Made by a program: the position numbers and the translations under genes. From positions 1 to 32,714 of the forward strand of contig JBNAVN010000027.1 in NCBI GenBank assembly GCA_049700315.1: a stretch of 32,714 nt of DNA, written 5' to 3'. The notes under the pieces were generated by a model. It was not told the DNA's origin. It was given only the letters and a program-made list of their open reading frames with translations, and ran no database searches. This document shows, piece after piece, positions 1-7,503 of this stretch. The stretch comes from JAOAFX01 sp049700315 (GTDB lineage Bacteria > Hydrothermota > Tepidihabitantia > SM23-42 > JAOAFX01). Within the stretch, counting starts at the first letter, position 1; the number at the start of each line of letters is the position of its first letter.

Positions 1-1
1 T

Positions 2-280
2 AATCAAGACTTTTCCATAGCAGAACTTCAATTGAGGGGTTATCCAAACCCTGCTTATGATAAACTTACAATTCAATACACCCTTCCCCACAGAACCGTG
101 GTCAACCTTTCCCTTTACGATGTTTCAGGAAGACTGATTGATATTCTGGTTAACGAAGTGCAGAATTCTGGAATCTATCTTAAAAAACTAAAAACAACCC
201 ACTTTCCTCAGGGTATCTATTTTGTTCGACTCAATATTGACGGTGCGTGTCAGATGGATAAAATTATTTTGTTAAGATAA
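2..280 (+). CDS. C-terminal fragment of a secreted protein with a type A (T9SS) sorting domain
   Basis: The reading frame is open from base 2, so the gene begins upstream of the window and only its last 92 residues are visible. They hold a typical Por-secretion-tail domain: YPNP near the start, then a hydrophobic strand, LYDVSGRLI, a GIY strand pair (SGIYLKK and QGIYFVRL) and the terminal KIILLR. In Bacteroidota this beta-sandwich directs cargo through the outer membrane by type IX secretion and is cleaved or linked to lipid at the surface. An internal TTG at 32 is not the start, because the domain fold extends upstream of it. The next gene begins 25 bases after the stop and encodes another such protein, so they are probably co-transcribed. 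The enzymatic or binding part of this protein lies outside the window. Confidence 0.85.
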   Translation, partial: NQDFSIAELQLRGYPNPAYDKLTIQYTLPHRTVVNLSLYDVSGRLIDILVNEVQNSGIYLKKLKTTHFPQGIYFVRLNIDGACQMDKIILLR

Positions 281-305
281 GGTTTTGTTGATTAAAGGAG
301 GCATT

Positions 306-2960
306 TTGAATAGATATTTACTTCTGGTAATAATCAATTTTACCCTAATTATAAACACCTTTGCATTAAACATAAGCCATTTTGACCAGGAGAAATTTCT
401 ATTTCAGGATGAATTTCTCATTGACAAAAATTTCATTTGTCGTCCTGCAATCAGCGTACAAGTTTCTCCAAAAGTTGCCTCTGATGGTATAAACTATTTT
501 ATTATGTGGGAGGATTGGAGAAATGGTACATCCGATATTTATGGCACAAGAATGACACCGGAAGGCGTGATTCTTGATAGTATCGGTATTCCTATTTCAG
601 TTGCAACAAGATACCAATCTTCACCAGCGGTCGTTTTTGGCGATAGTGGTTATTTTGTTGTATGGGACGATAGCCGAGCCGGTGGTTCGTCCGGAATCTA
701 TGGTGCTCGCGTTAACCAGGATGGCATTATTCTTGACACCAATGGCATACCAATAGCACCCGTTCCCTCTTATACTCCAGCAGCGGGATTTGACGGCACA
801 AACTATTTTGTCGTATGGGTTGATGAAAGGAGTGGGTATAATAATCGTGATATTTATGGTTCGCGTGTGACCCAGGATGGTGTTGTACTTGACCCGGGTG
901 GTATTCCTATTTCAGTCGCCGAAAACCAGCAGAGTAAACCTGCAATCTCTTTTGATGGCACAAATTATCTGGTTGTGTGGTGGGACGAAAGGAATGGAGA
1001 GTCTGATATCTTCGGCACCAGGGTAAGTCCAAATGGGATAGTGCTGGAACCAGCAGGTATCCCTATTTCAACTGCTCCCAATCATCAACTATTCGCTGAT
1101 GTCATATATGGAGGTTCAAGTTATCTTGTAGTCTGGGCAGATATGCGCAATGGTGTGGATTATGATATTTATGGTACCCGGATTACTACTGATGGAATAG
1201 TCCTTGATAGTTCAGGTATTGCTATCTCCACTGCAATAAATAATCAATGCCGTCCTGCTGTTTCCTTTGATGGCATAAACTATCTAGTCACCTGGGAAGA
1301 TAGCAGGAGTGATACTCTTAATTATCACTATGAGATTTACGGCGCACGCATAAATCAAAACGGCAGTGTGCTTGATCCCGAAGGTATCCGTATTTCACTC
1401 TTTCAAGCCCATAAAGAAAAAAATGCCATCGCGTTTAATGGAACTCATTATATTGTGATATGGGAAGACTATCGCAACGATAATTCTTCTCCTGACATAT
1501 ATGGAACCCGGGTGAACCCGAGCGGTGTTATACTTGATAGCACAGGCATTCTTATTTCATCTGGTGTCTATTTTTATGACCAACATACTCCAGCTGTGGA
1601 TTTTAATGGACTAAATTATCTTGTAGTTTGGGAGGATGAAAGGCACGAACCAGCAAATTCCGATATCTATGGTGCACGCATTGAACAGGCAGGTAATGTG
1701 CTTGACCCCGAAGGTATTCCCATTTCAATTGCAGTAAATATCCAGAGACATCCGGCTATTGCCCACGATATTAATAATCATTTTGCAGTCTGGCAGGATA
1801 TGCGTAATGGGGTAGATTATGATATTTATGGGGCAAGAATCACTTATAACGGATTGATTCTTGATAGTGCAGGAATTGTCATCTCAACTGCGACAAATCA
1901 TCAGGAGTATCCTTCGGTTGCCTTTGATGGTACAAATTATCTTGTTGTATGGCAGGATAAAAGAAATGGAGCAGATTATAATATCTATGGTGCCCGCATA
2001 AACCAGGCAGGTGTGGTTCTTGATAGCATCGGCATCTCTATTGCGAATGCACCGGGGTATCAAGTTTATCCTGAAGTGGCTTTTGGTGGAACAAATTATT
2101 TTGTGGTCTGGGAGGATTATCGCAATAATAAATCCGAAATATATGGGTGTCGTATAAGTCAGGATGGAGTGGTACTTGACCCTGAAGGGTTAATCATTTG
2201 CAATTCCCTTAATTACTGCTGTAATCCTGCTATTGCCTTTGATGGCAATAATTATCTGGTAGTATGGGAAGAAGCCTGCTCAGGTACATATTGGGATATC
2301 TTAGGGTGTCGTGTTAATCAATCAGGTGTGGTGATTGATAGTATACCTATTGTAATTTCAAGCGCTCCAAGTAGTCAATGGTATCCTGCACTTACATTTG
2401 ATGGTTTAAAATACAATGTGGTCTGGCAGGATTCTCGGAATGGCTTATCCTGGGATATTTACGGCGCAAAGGTAACCACTGGTGGCACTGCCACCGAACC
2501 ATTCAATGTCAGTATTCAATCAGGCAATCAGATTTTTCCTGCGGTTATCTCTGGTGGGGATAGTGTCTTGATTGTCTATTCTGGTTTCTGTGATTCTATT
2601 GGTGGGTTTCCGGCGAATGTTATGAGAATATGGGGTAGATTTATTTTAAGGACAGGAATAGATGACTATACAGATCAAACTGCAAAAAATATACACATAA
2701 CTCTGTATCCAAACCCATTTTCTAATTGCCTCAAAATTGGCATTCGTGCGGGTAAGTATGGTAGATACAGTCTTGAGGTTTATAATATTTTGGGTCAAAA
2801 AATAAAGACGATATTTAATGGTGAGAAGCAGGCAGGATATTATGAAGTTGTCTGGGATGGTAAAGATGACCTTAATCGTCAGATGCCTGCGGGTGTTTAT
2901 TTTTTGACATACCAGATGGGCACCATCAAAACCACTGCCAAGGTGGTGATGGTAAGATAA
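306..2960 (+). CDS. Secreted protein of 13 tandem beta repeats with a C-terminal sorting domain
   Basis: The protein has 884 residues. TTG at 306 is chosen as start because a strong AAAGGAGG lies at 294-301; the longer frame from 285 would put that site inside the gene. An N-terminal hydrophobic signal (NRYLLLVIINFTLIINTFA) is followed by 13 repeats of about 50-65 residues with the pattern NYLVVWEDxRNG, DIYGxRV, GVVLDxxGIPIS. Such repeats are expected to form propeller-like beta blades, probably at the cell surface. The last 85 residues are a FlgD-like sorting domain: LYPNPF, LEVYNILGQKI, VVWDGKDD, PAGVYFLTY and terminal KVVMVR. No catalytic motif was recognised. The function is unknown; adhesion, or display of a polymer or ligand-binding surface, is an inference from the architecture. 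Confidence 0.88.
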   Translation: MNRYLLLVIINFTLIINTFALNISHFDQEKFLFQDEFLIDKNFICRPAISVQVSPKVASDGINYFIMWEDWRNGTSDIYGTRMTPEGVILDSIGIPISVATRYQSSPAVVFGDSGYFVVWDDSRAGGSSGIYGARVNQDGIILDTNGIPIAPVPSYTPAAGFDGTNYFVVWVDERSGYNNRDIYGSRVTQDGVVLDPGGIPISVAENQQSKPAISFDGTNYLVVWWDERNGESDIFGTRVSPNGIVLEPAGIPISTAPNHQLFADVIYGGSSYLVVWADMRNGVDYDIYGTRITTDGIVLDSSGIAISTAINNQCRPAVSFDGINYLVTWEDSRSDTLNYHYEIYGARINQNGSVLDPEGIRISLFQAHKEKNAIAFNGTHYIVIWEDYRNDNSSPDIYGTRVNPSGVILDSTGILISSGVYFYDQHTPAVDFNGLNYLVVWEDERHEPANSDIYGARIEQAGNVLDPEGIPISIAVNIQRHPAIAHDINNHFAVWQDMRNGVDYDIYGARITYNGLILDSAGIVISTATNHQEYPSVAFDGTNYLVVWQDKRNGADYNIYGARINQAGVVLDSIGISIANAPGYQVYPEVAFGGTNYFVVWEDYRNNKSEIYGCRISQDGVVLDPEGLIICNSLNYCCNPAIAFDGNNYLVVWEEACSGTYWDILGCRVNQSGVVIDSIPIVISSAPSSQWYPALTFDGLKYNVVWQDSRNGLSWDIYGAKVTTGGTATEPFNVSIQSGNQIFPAVISGGDSVLIVYSGFCDSIGGFPANVMRIWGRFILRTGIDDYTDQTAKNIHITLYPNPFSNCLKIGIRAGKYGRYSLEVYNILGQKIKTIFNGEKQAGYYEVVWDGKDDLNRQMPAGVYFLTYQMGTIKTTAKVVMVR
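482..2520 (+). repeat. Thirteen imperfect coding repeats within the surface protein
   Basis: Thirteen units of roughly 150-190 bases encode the (Y/F)xVVWxDxRNG...DIYGxR...GxxLDxxGIxIS pattern. Protein identity between units is moderate and DNA identity lower, so most copies are old. Units 5 and 9 are the closest pair: both encode DMRNGVDYDIYG and share long DNA stretches near 1141-1175 and 1798-1832 although three units separate them. Unit 12 has lost the RNG motif (EEACSG), and unit 13 keeps it but has lost the GxxLD part. The array is coding throughout and shows no frame breaks. Confidence 0.85.
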
Positions 2961-2985
2961 GAAGGCAATAATAAAAGTCTATTTT

Positions 2986-4074
2986 CTAACCTACAATCAA
3001 ACTAAAACCGATTCCTGCAGCAATCAGAATTATTGGTTCTATTTTCTTCACCAATACAAGCAAACCCAGACATAAAATCCCGAATATTCCATAAGGTATA
3101 TTAGCCCAGTTCATCATTATGAAAAAGATGCCAGTGGATAACAAAATCGCAACAACTGCCGATTTTATTCCACTGATAAATGACTGTACATACTTGTTGT
3201 GTTCAATCTTATTGTAGACTTTTATTAAAACAATAAGCATTAAAAATGAAGGCAGAAAAATGCCGATTGTCGCAATAAGTGCGCCGATAATACCCATCGC
3301 CTTAAATCCAACAAAGGTTGCAGTGATTGCTACAGGTCCGGGCGTAATCTGACCCAAGGCAAATCCATCAAGGAATTCCCTGGTTGTCAACCAGTTTCTA
3401 TAAATGCAAACCTCATTCTGTATGAATGGAATCGCAGCATAACCGCCACCAAATATCACGGCACCAATCTTAAGAAATATGCCAAATAGTTCCATTGCCT
3501 TTTTTAGGTCAAACAAGAAAAATGGTGCAGCAAGAAAAATTTTCCGAGCTTTGACCTGTTCAAGAACTACATTCAATAATCCTGCAGAGAGCACAGTCAA
3601 TACCGGATCGAATTTGCACATAAAGAGAATAAAGGCAAAGATAAATACAAGCAATCTATTGATATTGTTATTCAGCAATTTGCCCATATCATAACCTGCC
3701 CACAGGATTATTGCAGTCATTACCGCACCGATGCCCTTGAAAATCTGATTGATTGCAGGCAATGTGTGAAATGCAAAATAAAGATAAGAAAGGATAACCA
3801 TCAGAATGAAAGAAGGAAGTAATAAAGAAATTCCAGCAATAATCGCGCCCCTGAATCCTCGTAGGCAGTAGCCAATGTACTCGCAATAATTGGGTACAAA
3901 TGGTCCGGGTAACATCTGTCCCAGGGCAACTGCGGTCGTAAGCTGGTCATCCGATATCAACTGCTTTTTCTTTACACATTCTGTTCTCAAAATTGCAAGC
4001 ATACCAACCCCGCCACCAAAGCCAAGAAGTCCAACTTTTAGAAATGTCTGGGAAAGACCCTTTAGCGAAATCAT
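2986..4074 (-). CDS. chrA: Chromate transporter family protein (two CHR domains)
   Basis: The protein has 362 residues and is an internally duplicated CHR-family membrane protein. Each half carries the family signature: GLLGFGGGVGML with GQMLPGPF in the N-terminal half, and FGGGYAAIPFIQNE with GQITPGPVAITATFVGF in the C-terminal half. Each signature is followed by hydrophobic helices, ten to twelve in total. Characterised members export chromate, often by proton exchange; many homologues have unknown anion substrates, so the substrate here is inferred only from the family. The start ATG overlaps the larE stop in the four bases ATGA (4071-4074), suggesting translational coupling. The gene converges on the repeat-protein gene with 25 bases between the stops and no clear terminator. 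Confidence 0.88.
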   Translation of the reverse strand: MISLKGLSQTFLKVGLLGFGGGVGMLAILRTECVKKKQLISDDQLTTAVALGQMLPGPFVPNYCEYIGYCLRGFRGAIIAGISLLLPSFILMVILSYLYFAFHTLPAINQIFKGIGAVMTAIILWAGYDMGKLLNNNINRLLVFIFAFILFMCKFDPVLTVLSAGLLNVVLEQVKARKIFLAAPFFLFDLKKAMELFGIFLKIGAVIFGGGYAAIPFIQNEVCIYRNWLTTREFLDGFALGQITPGPVAITATFVGFKAMGIIGALIATIGIFLPSFLMLIVLIKVYNKIEHNKYVQSFISGIKSAVVAILLSTGIFFIMMNWANIPYGIFGILCLGLLVLVKKIEPIILIAAGIGFSLIVG

Positions 4075-4856
4075 AGATTCATACTGCCGGTTCTATATCC
4101 TTCCAAATCAAGAGCAATGTATTTATAACCAATCTCTTTGAGAAATTTTATGATCTTAGTTTTATGTCTGAATATTCTTGAAAAGTCTTTTTGTAGTATT
4201 TCAATACGCGCAACAGGAAAATGGTCCCGAACCCGACATTGCGAAAAACCTAAATTTTTTAAAAATCCTTCTGCCCTTCCAATGCGTATCAAAATAATTT
4301 CATTAATCTTCACTCCATACGGAATTCTTGAAGCAAGACAAGCCATTGAAGGTTTATCCCAATTTGGCAATCTGAGCTTTCTCGCAAATTTTCTGATTTC
4401 ATTTTTGGTCAGTTTTACTTCTATCAAAGGCGATTCTATACCCAATTTTTTTGCTGCCCTTATCCCCGGGCGAAAATCATCTAAATCTGAATAATTGCTC
4501 GCTTCCATAACTGTATAATTTTTTTTTCGGGCGATTTTTTTTAGTTTGCTGAATAACTCACGCTTACAGTAGTAGCAACGATTAACTGGATTATCCGTGA
4601 AGTTTCTATCCCTCAGTTCTCGTGAATGGATAACAAAATGTCTCACACTTAATAACTTGCAAATCTCTTTTGCAACCTTCAATTCAGTTTCAGGGTAAAG
4701 GGGTGATGTTGCAGTCACAGCAATTACCTTATCCTTCAACACATCCTTTGCAATTTTCAAAAGCAAGGTTGAATCAACACCTCCTGAGAATGCTATCAGA
4801 ACTCCACGGTGTTTTTTCAGGATTGCTCTTAATCTCTGAAGCTTTTTACTTCTCAT
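4071..4856 (-). CDS. larE: LarE-type ATP-dependent sulfur transferase
   Basis: This is a 261-residue member of the PP-loop ATPase family. The pyrophosphate-binding motif SGGVDS is at residues 24-29. LarE adenylates and then sulfurates the pyridinium dicarboxylate precursor of the nickel-pincer cofactor of lactate racemase. The motif SMACLASRIPYG contains Cys173, at the place of the sulfur-donating cysteine of Lactiplantibacillus LarE. The protein also has CYYC (Cys94 and Cys97). Three such cysteines are the pattern of LarE forms described as binding a [4Fe-4S] cluster, which would allow catalytic rather than sacrificial sulfur transfer. No larA, larB or larC is in the window, so the target cofactor is not shown by context. 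No clear ribosome binding site is seen. A redoxin gene lies 33 bases upstream and chrA overlaps downstream. Confidence 0.85.
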   Translation of the reverse strand: MRSKKLQRLRAILKKHRGVLIAFSGGVDSTLLLKIAKDVLKDKVIAVTATSPLYPETELKVAKEICKLLSVRHFVIHSRELRDRNFTDNPVNRCYYCKRELFSKLKKIARKKNYTVMEASNYSDLDDFRPGIRAAKKLGIESPLIEVKLTKNEIRKFARKLRLPNWDKPSMACLASRIPYGVKINEIILIRIGRAEGFLKNLGFSQCRVRDHFPVARIEILQKDFSRIFRHKTKIIKFLKEIGYKYIALDLEGYRTGSMNL

Positions 4857-4889
4857 TGAAATCTATCGGTAAAAGAAAAGTATAATGCA

Positions 4890-5153
4890 TTATGTAAGGT
4901 AAGGCAAAAACTCTTCACTAACTGGCGGTTTCTTAGTCCAGCGCACGAGTTCCCTATCATCATCAAAGATAATAACGGTCGGTATATCAGAGACTTCATA
5001 GAAAGAACCTTCAGCAAGTCCATCAACCGTATCCATATCAACATACTGGATAGGTGCATTGAATCCTTTCTTTTCTTTAAAATAACACAGTTTTTCATAA
5101 GTATCTTTGCAAACCGGACAGGTTTGCTTTCCAAAGATAAAGACTTTTTTCAT
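4890..5153 (-). CDS. Small thioredoxin/glutaredoxin-like protein
   Basis: The protein has 87 residues, short for thioredoxin and close to glutaredoxin in size. It starts with a beta strand (KKVFIFG) leading to the redox pair CPVC at residues 12-15, and has the cis-proline loop SDIPTV with Pro58, as in the thioredoxin fold. There is no signal peptide, so it should act in the cytoplasm as a dithiol reductant. The start is fixed by a strong AAGGAGGT at 5157-5164. A promoter with TTGACT and TAGAAT lies just upstream. It is the first gene of a likely redoxin-larE-chrA operon; a role in keeping LarE cysteines reduced or in sulfur handling is an inference from this order. An overlapping frame of 93 codons on the same strand is a shadow without such motifs. 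Confidence 0.85.
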   Translation of the reverse strand: MKKVFIFGKQTCPVCKDTYEKLCYFKEKKGFNAPIQYVDMDTVDGLAEGSFYEVSDIPTVIIFDDDRELVRWTKKPPVSEEFLPYLT

Positions 5154-5175
5154 TTTACCTCCTTCTGGAAACCCT

Positions 5176-5203
5176 ATTCTATGCTAAAAATTTTGAAAGT
5201 CAA
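5176..5203 (-). promoter_or_regulatory. Sigma70-like promoter for the redoxin-larE-chrA genes
   Basis: Read on the minus strand, TTGACT (5198-5203) and TAGAAT (5176-5181) are separated by 16 bases. Transcription would start near 5169, giving a leader of about 16 bases that contains the AAGGAGGT site of the redoxin gene. Confidence 0.6.
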
Positions 5204-5265
5204 GAAATGAATAGCAAAGATAAGATTGATGAATTTGATATCATTCAAGTTGAGCATGGAGAATA

Positions 5266-5293
5266 TTGACTTGGTTATGCAATTATGTATAAT
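5266..5293 (+). promoter_or_regulatory. Sigma70-like promoter for the transglutaminase-ABC operon
   Basis: TTGACT (5266-5271) and TATAAT (5288-5293) are separated by 16 bases. The expected start is near 5300, followed by GGGAG at 5301-5305 and ATG at 5312. An in-frame ATG at 5285 overlaps the -10 box and cannot be the start of this transcript. Confidence 0.7.
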
Positions 5294-5311
5294 ATCAAAA
5301 GGGAGCATACA

Positions 5312-6778
5312 ATGAAGAAAATTTTGACAATATTGATCTTGCTTGCTATAATCGGTATCACTGTTTATTTGTTTCATCTCATCCCACGAAGTTCAAAGAC
5401 ATTGTATTCACAAGAAGAAGTGCACAATGTCGTAAAAGAATTTTCGGAAGAATGGCTTGGTATCTTTATCCAGGGGCAACGCGTTGGGTATTCACTTACC
5501 AAGGTTGCAACCCTTGAATCAGGGCTTGAAATAGAGAATAGAAGCCAGATGACGATAAATATGATGCAGGAGGTAACTACCCTTGTTACACATTTGTATG
5601 CCCACACCGACAAAGAATATGCACTCAGTGATTTTTCTTTGACAATTCATGCCCCAGGGCATGAATCAAGGATTGAAGGCGTTTTCAAGGGCAATGAGCT
5701 GACCCTGACAACATATTCTCAAGGGACAGAGCAGACCCAGATAAGACATGTAAAAGAGAAACCTTATTTTCCGGATGCTATAGAACAACTCGTTAAAAAG
5801 AAAAATCTAAAACCAGGTGATGAAATGACTCTCCCCTATTTTGACCCAACAAGCCAGTCTGCCGGACAGGCACGATTAAAAGTCTATCCTGAAGAAAAAG
5901 TGATGGTCCTTAACAAAGAAAAAACAGGGATGAAAATTGAAATCAATTTTATGGGTGTAGTTTCTTATCTGTGGATTGACAGAGATTTCAAGGTCATTAA
6001 AAATGAGACACCTAATCTTCATATAGAAATGATCCCTCTAACAAAAGAACAAGCCCTTGCTGAGATAAAAACCCAGGAGGCATTTGATTTGCTAAGTTTT
6101 TTCTCAGTCAAACTGCAGAAACCATTACCTGCAGACAAGAAAATCTCATATGTGAAATTGAAACTCATTGATTTAACTCGTGAAGGGCTGGATCTAAGTG
6201 ACGACTTTCAAAAAATTGTTTCAGAAGATCCCCTTATAATTGAAATCTCCCTTGCCAATATTCAATCTATGAATGATTTAAACCTTCCAATAAATGAAAA
6301 CAAAGAATTCCTGAAGCCATCAGCATATATCCAGTGTGATAATGAAGAGATCATAAAGGAAGCAAGAAAGATTGCCGGGAAAGCAAATTCTGCAATATCT
6401 GGTTCAGGGGCATTGGTTCAAGGTGTTTACAGAATGCTCAGGAAAATACCAACACCATCAATGCCATCAGCAATTGATGTTTTGAAAACAAAAGAAGGTG
6501 ATTGTAATGAGCACTCGGTTCTTTTCACTGCACTGGCAAGGGCATTAGGAATACCCACAAAAATCTATGTTGGACTTGTGAATCTGCAAGGGGATGCTTA
6601 TTTTTATCATGCCTGGTGTGCAGTATGGATCGGTCAATGGATACCCGTAGATCCAACATTCAATCAATTTCCTGCGGACGTGTATCACTTGAAATTGAAG
6701 GAAGGTGAAATATCGGACTGGGCAGAAGTAATGAAGGTTGTAGGCAAGCTCAAAATTGAGGTCCTGGAATATCATTGA
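5312..6778 (+). CDS. Membrane-anchored transglutaminase-like (papain-fold) protein
   Basis: The protein has 488 residues. A single hydrophobic segment at residues 4-24 is a signal anchor, so the rest should face the periplasm. A long beta-rich region without a recognised name is followed by a transglutaminase-like core near the C-terminus. All three catalytic positions are visible: Cys398 in GDCNEH, His433 in YHAW and Asp447 in PVDPTF. Family members include proteases, amidases and true cross-linking enzymes, so the reaction cannot be stated. ATG at 5312 is preceded by GGGAG at a 6-base distance. The stop overlaps the start of the ABC ATPase gene in TGATG, so the three genes to 9155 look like one translationally coupled unit; this protein may process or modify something the exporter handles. 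Confidence 0.82.
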   Translation: MKKILTILILLAIIGITVYLFHLIPRSSKTLYSQEEVHNVVKEFSEEWLGIFIQGQRVGYSLTKVATLESGLEIENRSQMTINMMQEVTTLVTHLYAHTDKEYALSDFSLTIHAPGHESRIEGVFKGNELTLTTYSQGTEQTQIRHVKEKPYFPDAIEQLVKKKNLKPGDEMTLPYFDPTSQSAGQARLKVYPEEKVMVLNKEKTGMKIEINFMGVVSYLWIDRDFKVIKNETPNLHIEMIPLTKEQALAEIKTQEAFDLLSFFSVKLQKPLPADKKISYVKLKLIDLTREGLDLSDDFQKIVSEDPLIIEISLANIQSMNDLNLPINENKEFLKPSAYIQCDNEEIIKEARKIAGKANSAISGSGALVQGVYRMLRKIPTPSMPSAIDVLKTKEGDCNEHSVLFTALARALGIPTKIYVGLVNLQGDAYFYHAWCAVWIGQWIPVDPTFNQFPADVYHLKLKEGEISDWAEVMKVVGKLKIEVLEYH

Positions 6779-7503
6779 TGAACGCACTTGTCATAAGAAA
6801 TTTGTCCAAACATTTCAATAGCATCTGGGCAGTAAAAAACGTAAGTCTTGAATTGAAAAAGGGTGAAATCTTTGTTCTGCTGGGACCAAATGGTGCTGGC
6901 AAAACAACAACCCTGAAACTGATTGCCGGACTACTTCATCCTGATTCCGGTGAAATTTTGCTCAATGATATTGATGTTAAAAAAGATCCAGTAAAATATA
7001 AGTCAATGCTCGGGTATGTACCTGATGAGCCATTTATCTATAATAAATTGACTGGTCGCGAATTTATCAATTTCGTTGCTGGTATTTTTGGTGTAAACAG
7101 ACAGGAATACGATAAAATTATACCTATGCTCCTGGAAAAATTTGAAATTGGCGAATGGATTGATACACCCGCAGAGACTTATTCCCACGGAATGAAGCAG
7201 AAGATCATTATGTGCCAGCTTCTCGTGCATGAACCCTTGTTCATATTGATTGATGAACCACTCGTAGGATTGGATCCTAAAATAAGTAAGACAGTTCGTG
7301 AAACTTTTTCTGAATTATCTCAACAGGGTAAGACATTGCTGGTCTCAACCCATACCCTTTCTTTTGCACAACAGATTGCGCACCGCATTGGAATAATAAA
7401 TAATGGAGAACTCCGATTTGTAGGAACACCAGAGGAACTTGCAGATATTGCAGGTAGAAAGGATATTGAGGAAATTTACCTCAAACTTACTGAAGAAGAT
7501 TGA
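6778..7503 (+). CDS. ABC transporter ATP-binding protein
   Basis: The protein has 241 residues, the usual size for a stand-alone ABC-2 type ATPase. Walker A GPNGAGKT is at residues 36-43, the signature YSHGMKQK at 135-142, Walker B FILIDE at 155-160, D-loop GLDP at 164-167 and the switch His at 192. The Q-loop reads VPDEP with no glutamine, a variant common in exporters of this subfamily. ATG at 6778 overlaps the preceding stop by one base (TGATG); the TTG three bases upstream is less likely. The protein should pair with the permease encoded immediately downstream to energise export. The substrate is unknown. Confidence 0.92.
   Translation: MNALVIRNLSKHFNSIWAVKNVSLELKKGEIFVLLGPNGAGKTTTLKLIAGLLHPDSGEILLNDIDVKKDPVKYKSMLGYVPDEPFIYNKLTGREFINFVAGIFGVNRQEYDKIIPMLLEKFEIGEWIDTPAETYSHGMKQKIIMCQLLVHEPLFILIDEPLVGLDPKISKTVRETFSELSQQGKTLLVSTHTLSFAQQIAHRIGIINNGELRFVGTPEELADIAGRKDIEEIYLKLTEED

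Noticed and set aside
482..2520. Regular repeats that could suggest a CRISPR or other DNA repeat array
   Set aside because: Units are coding, in frame, of variable length and imperfect at DNA level; they are protein repeats.
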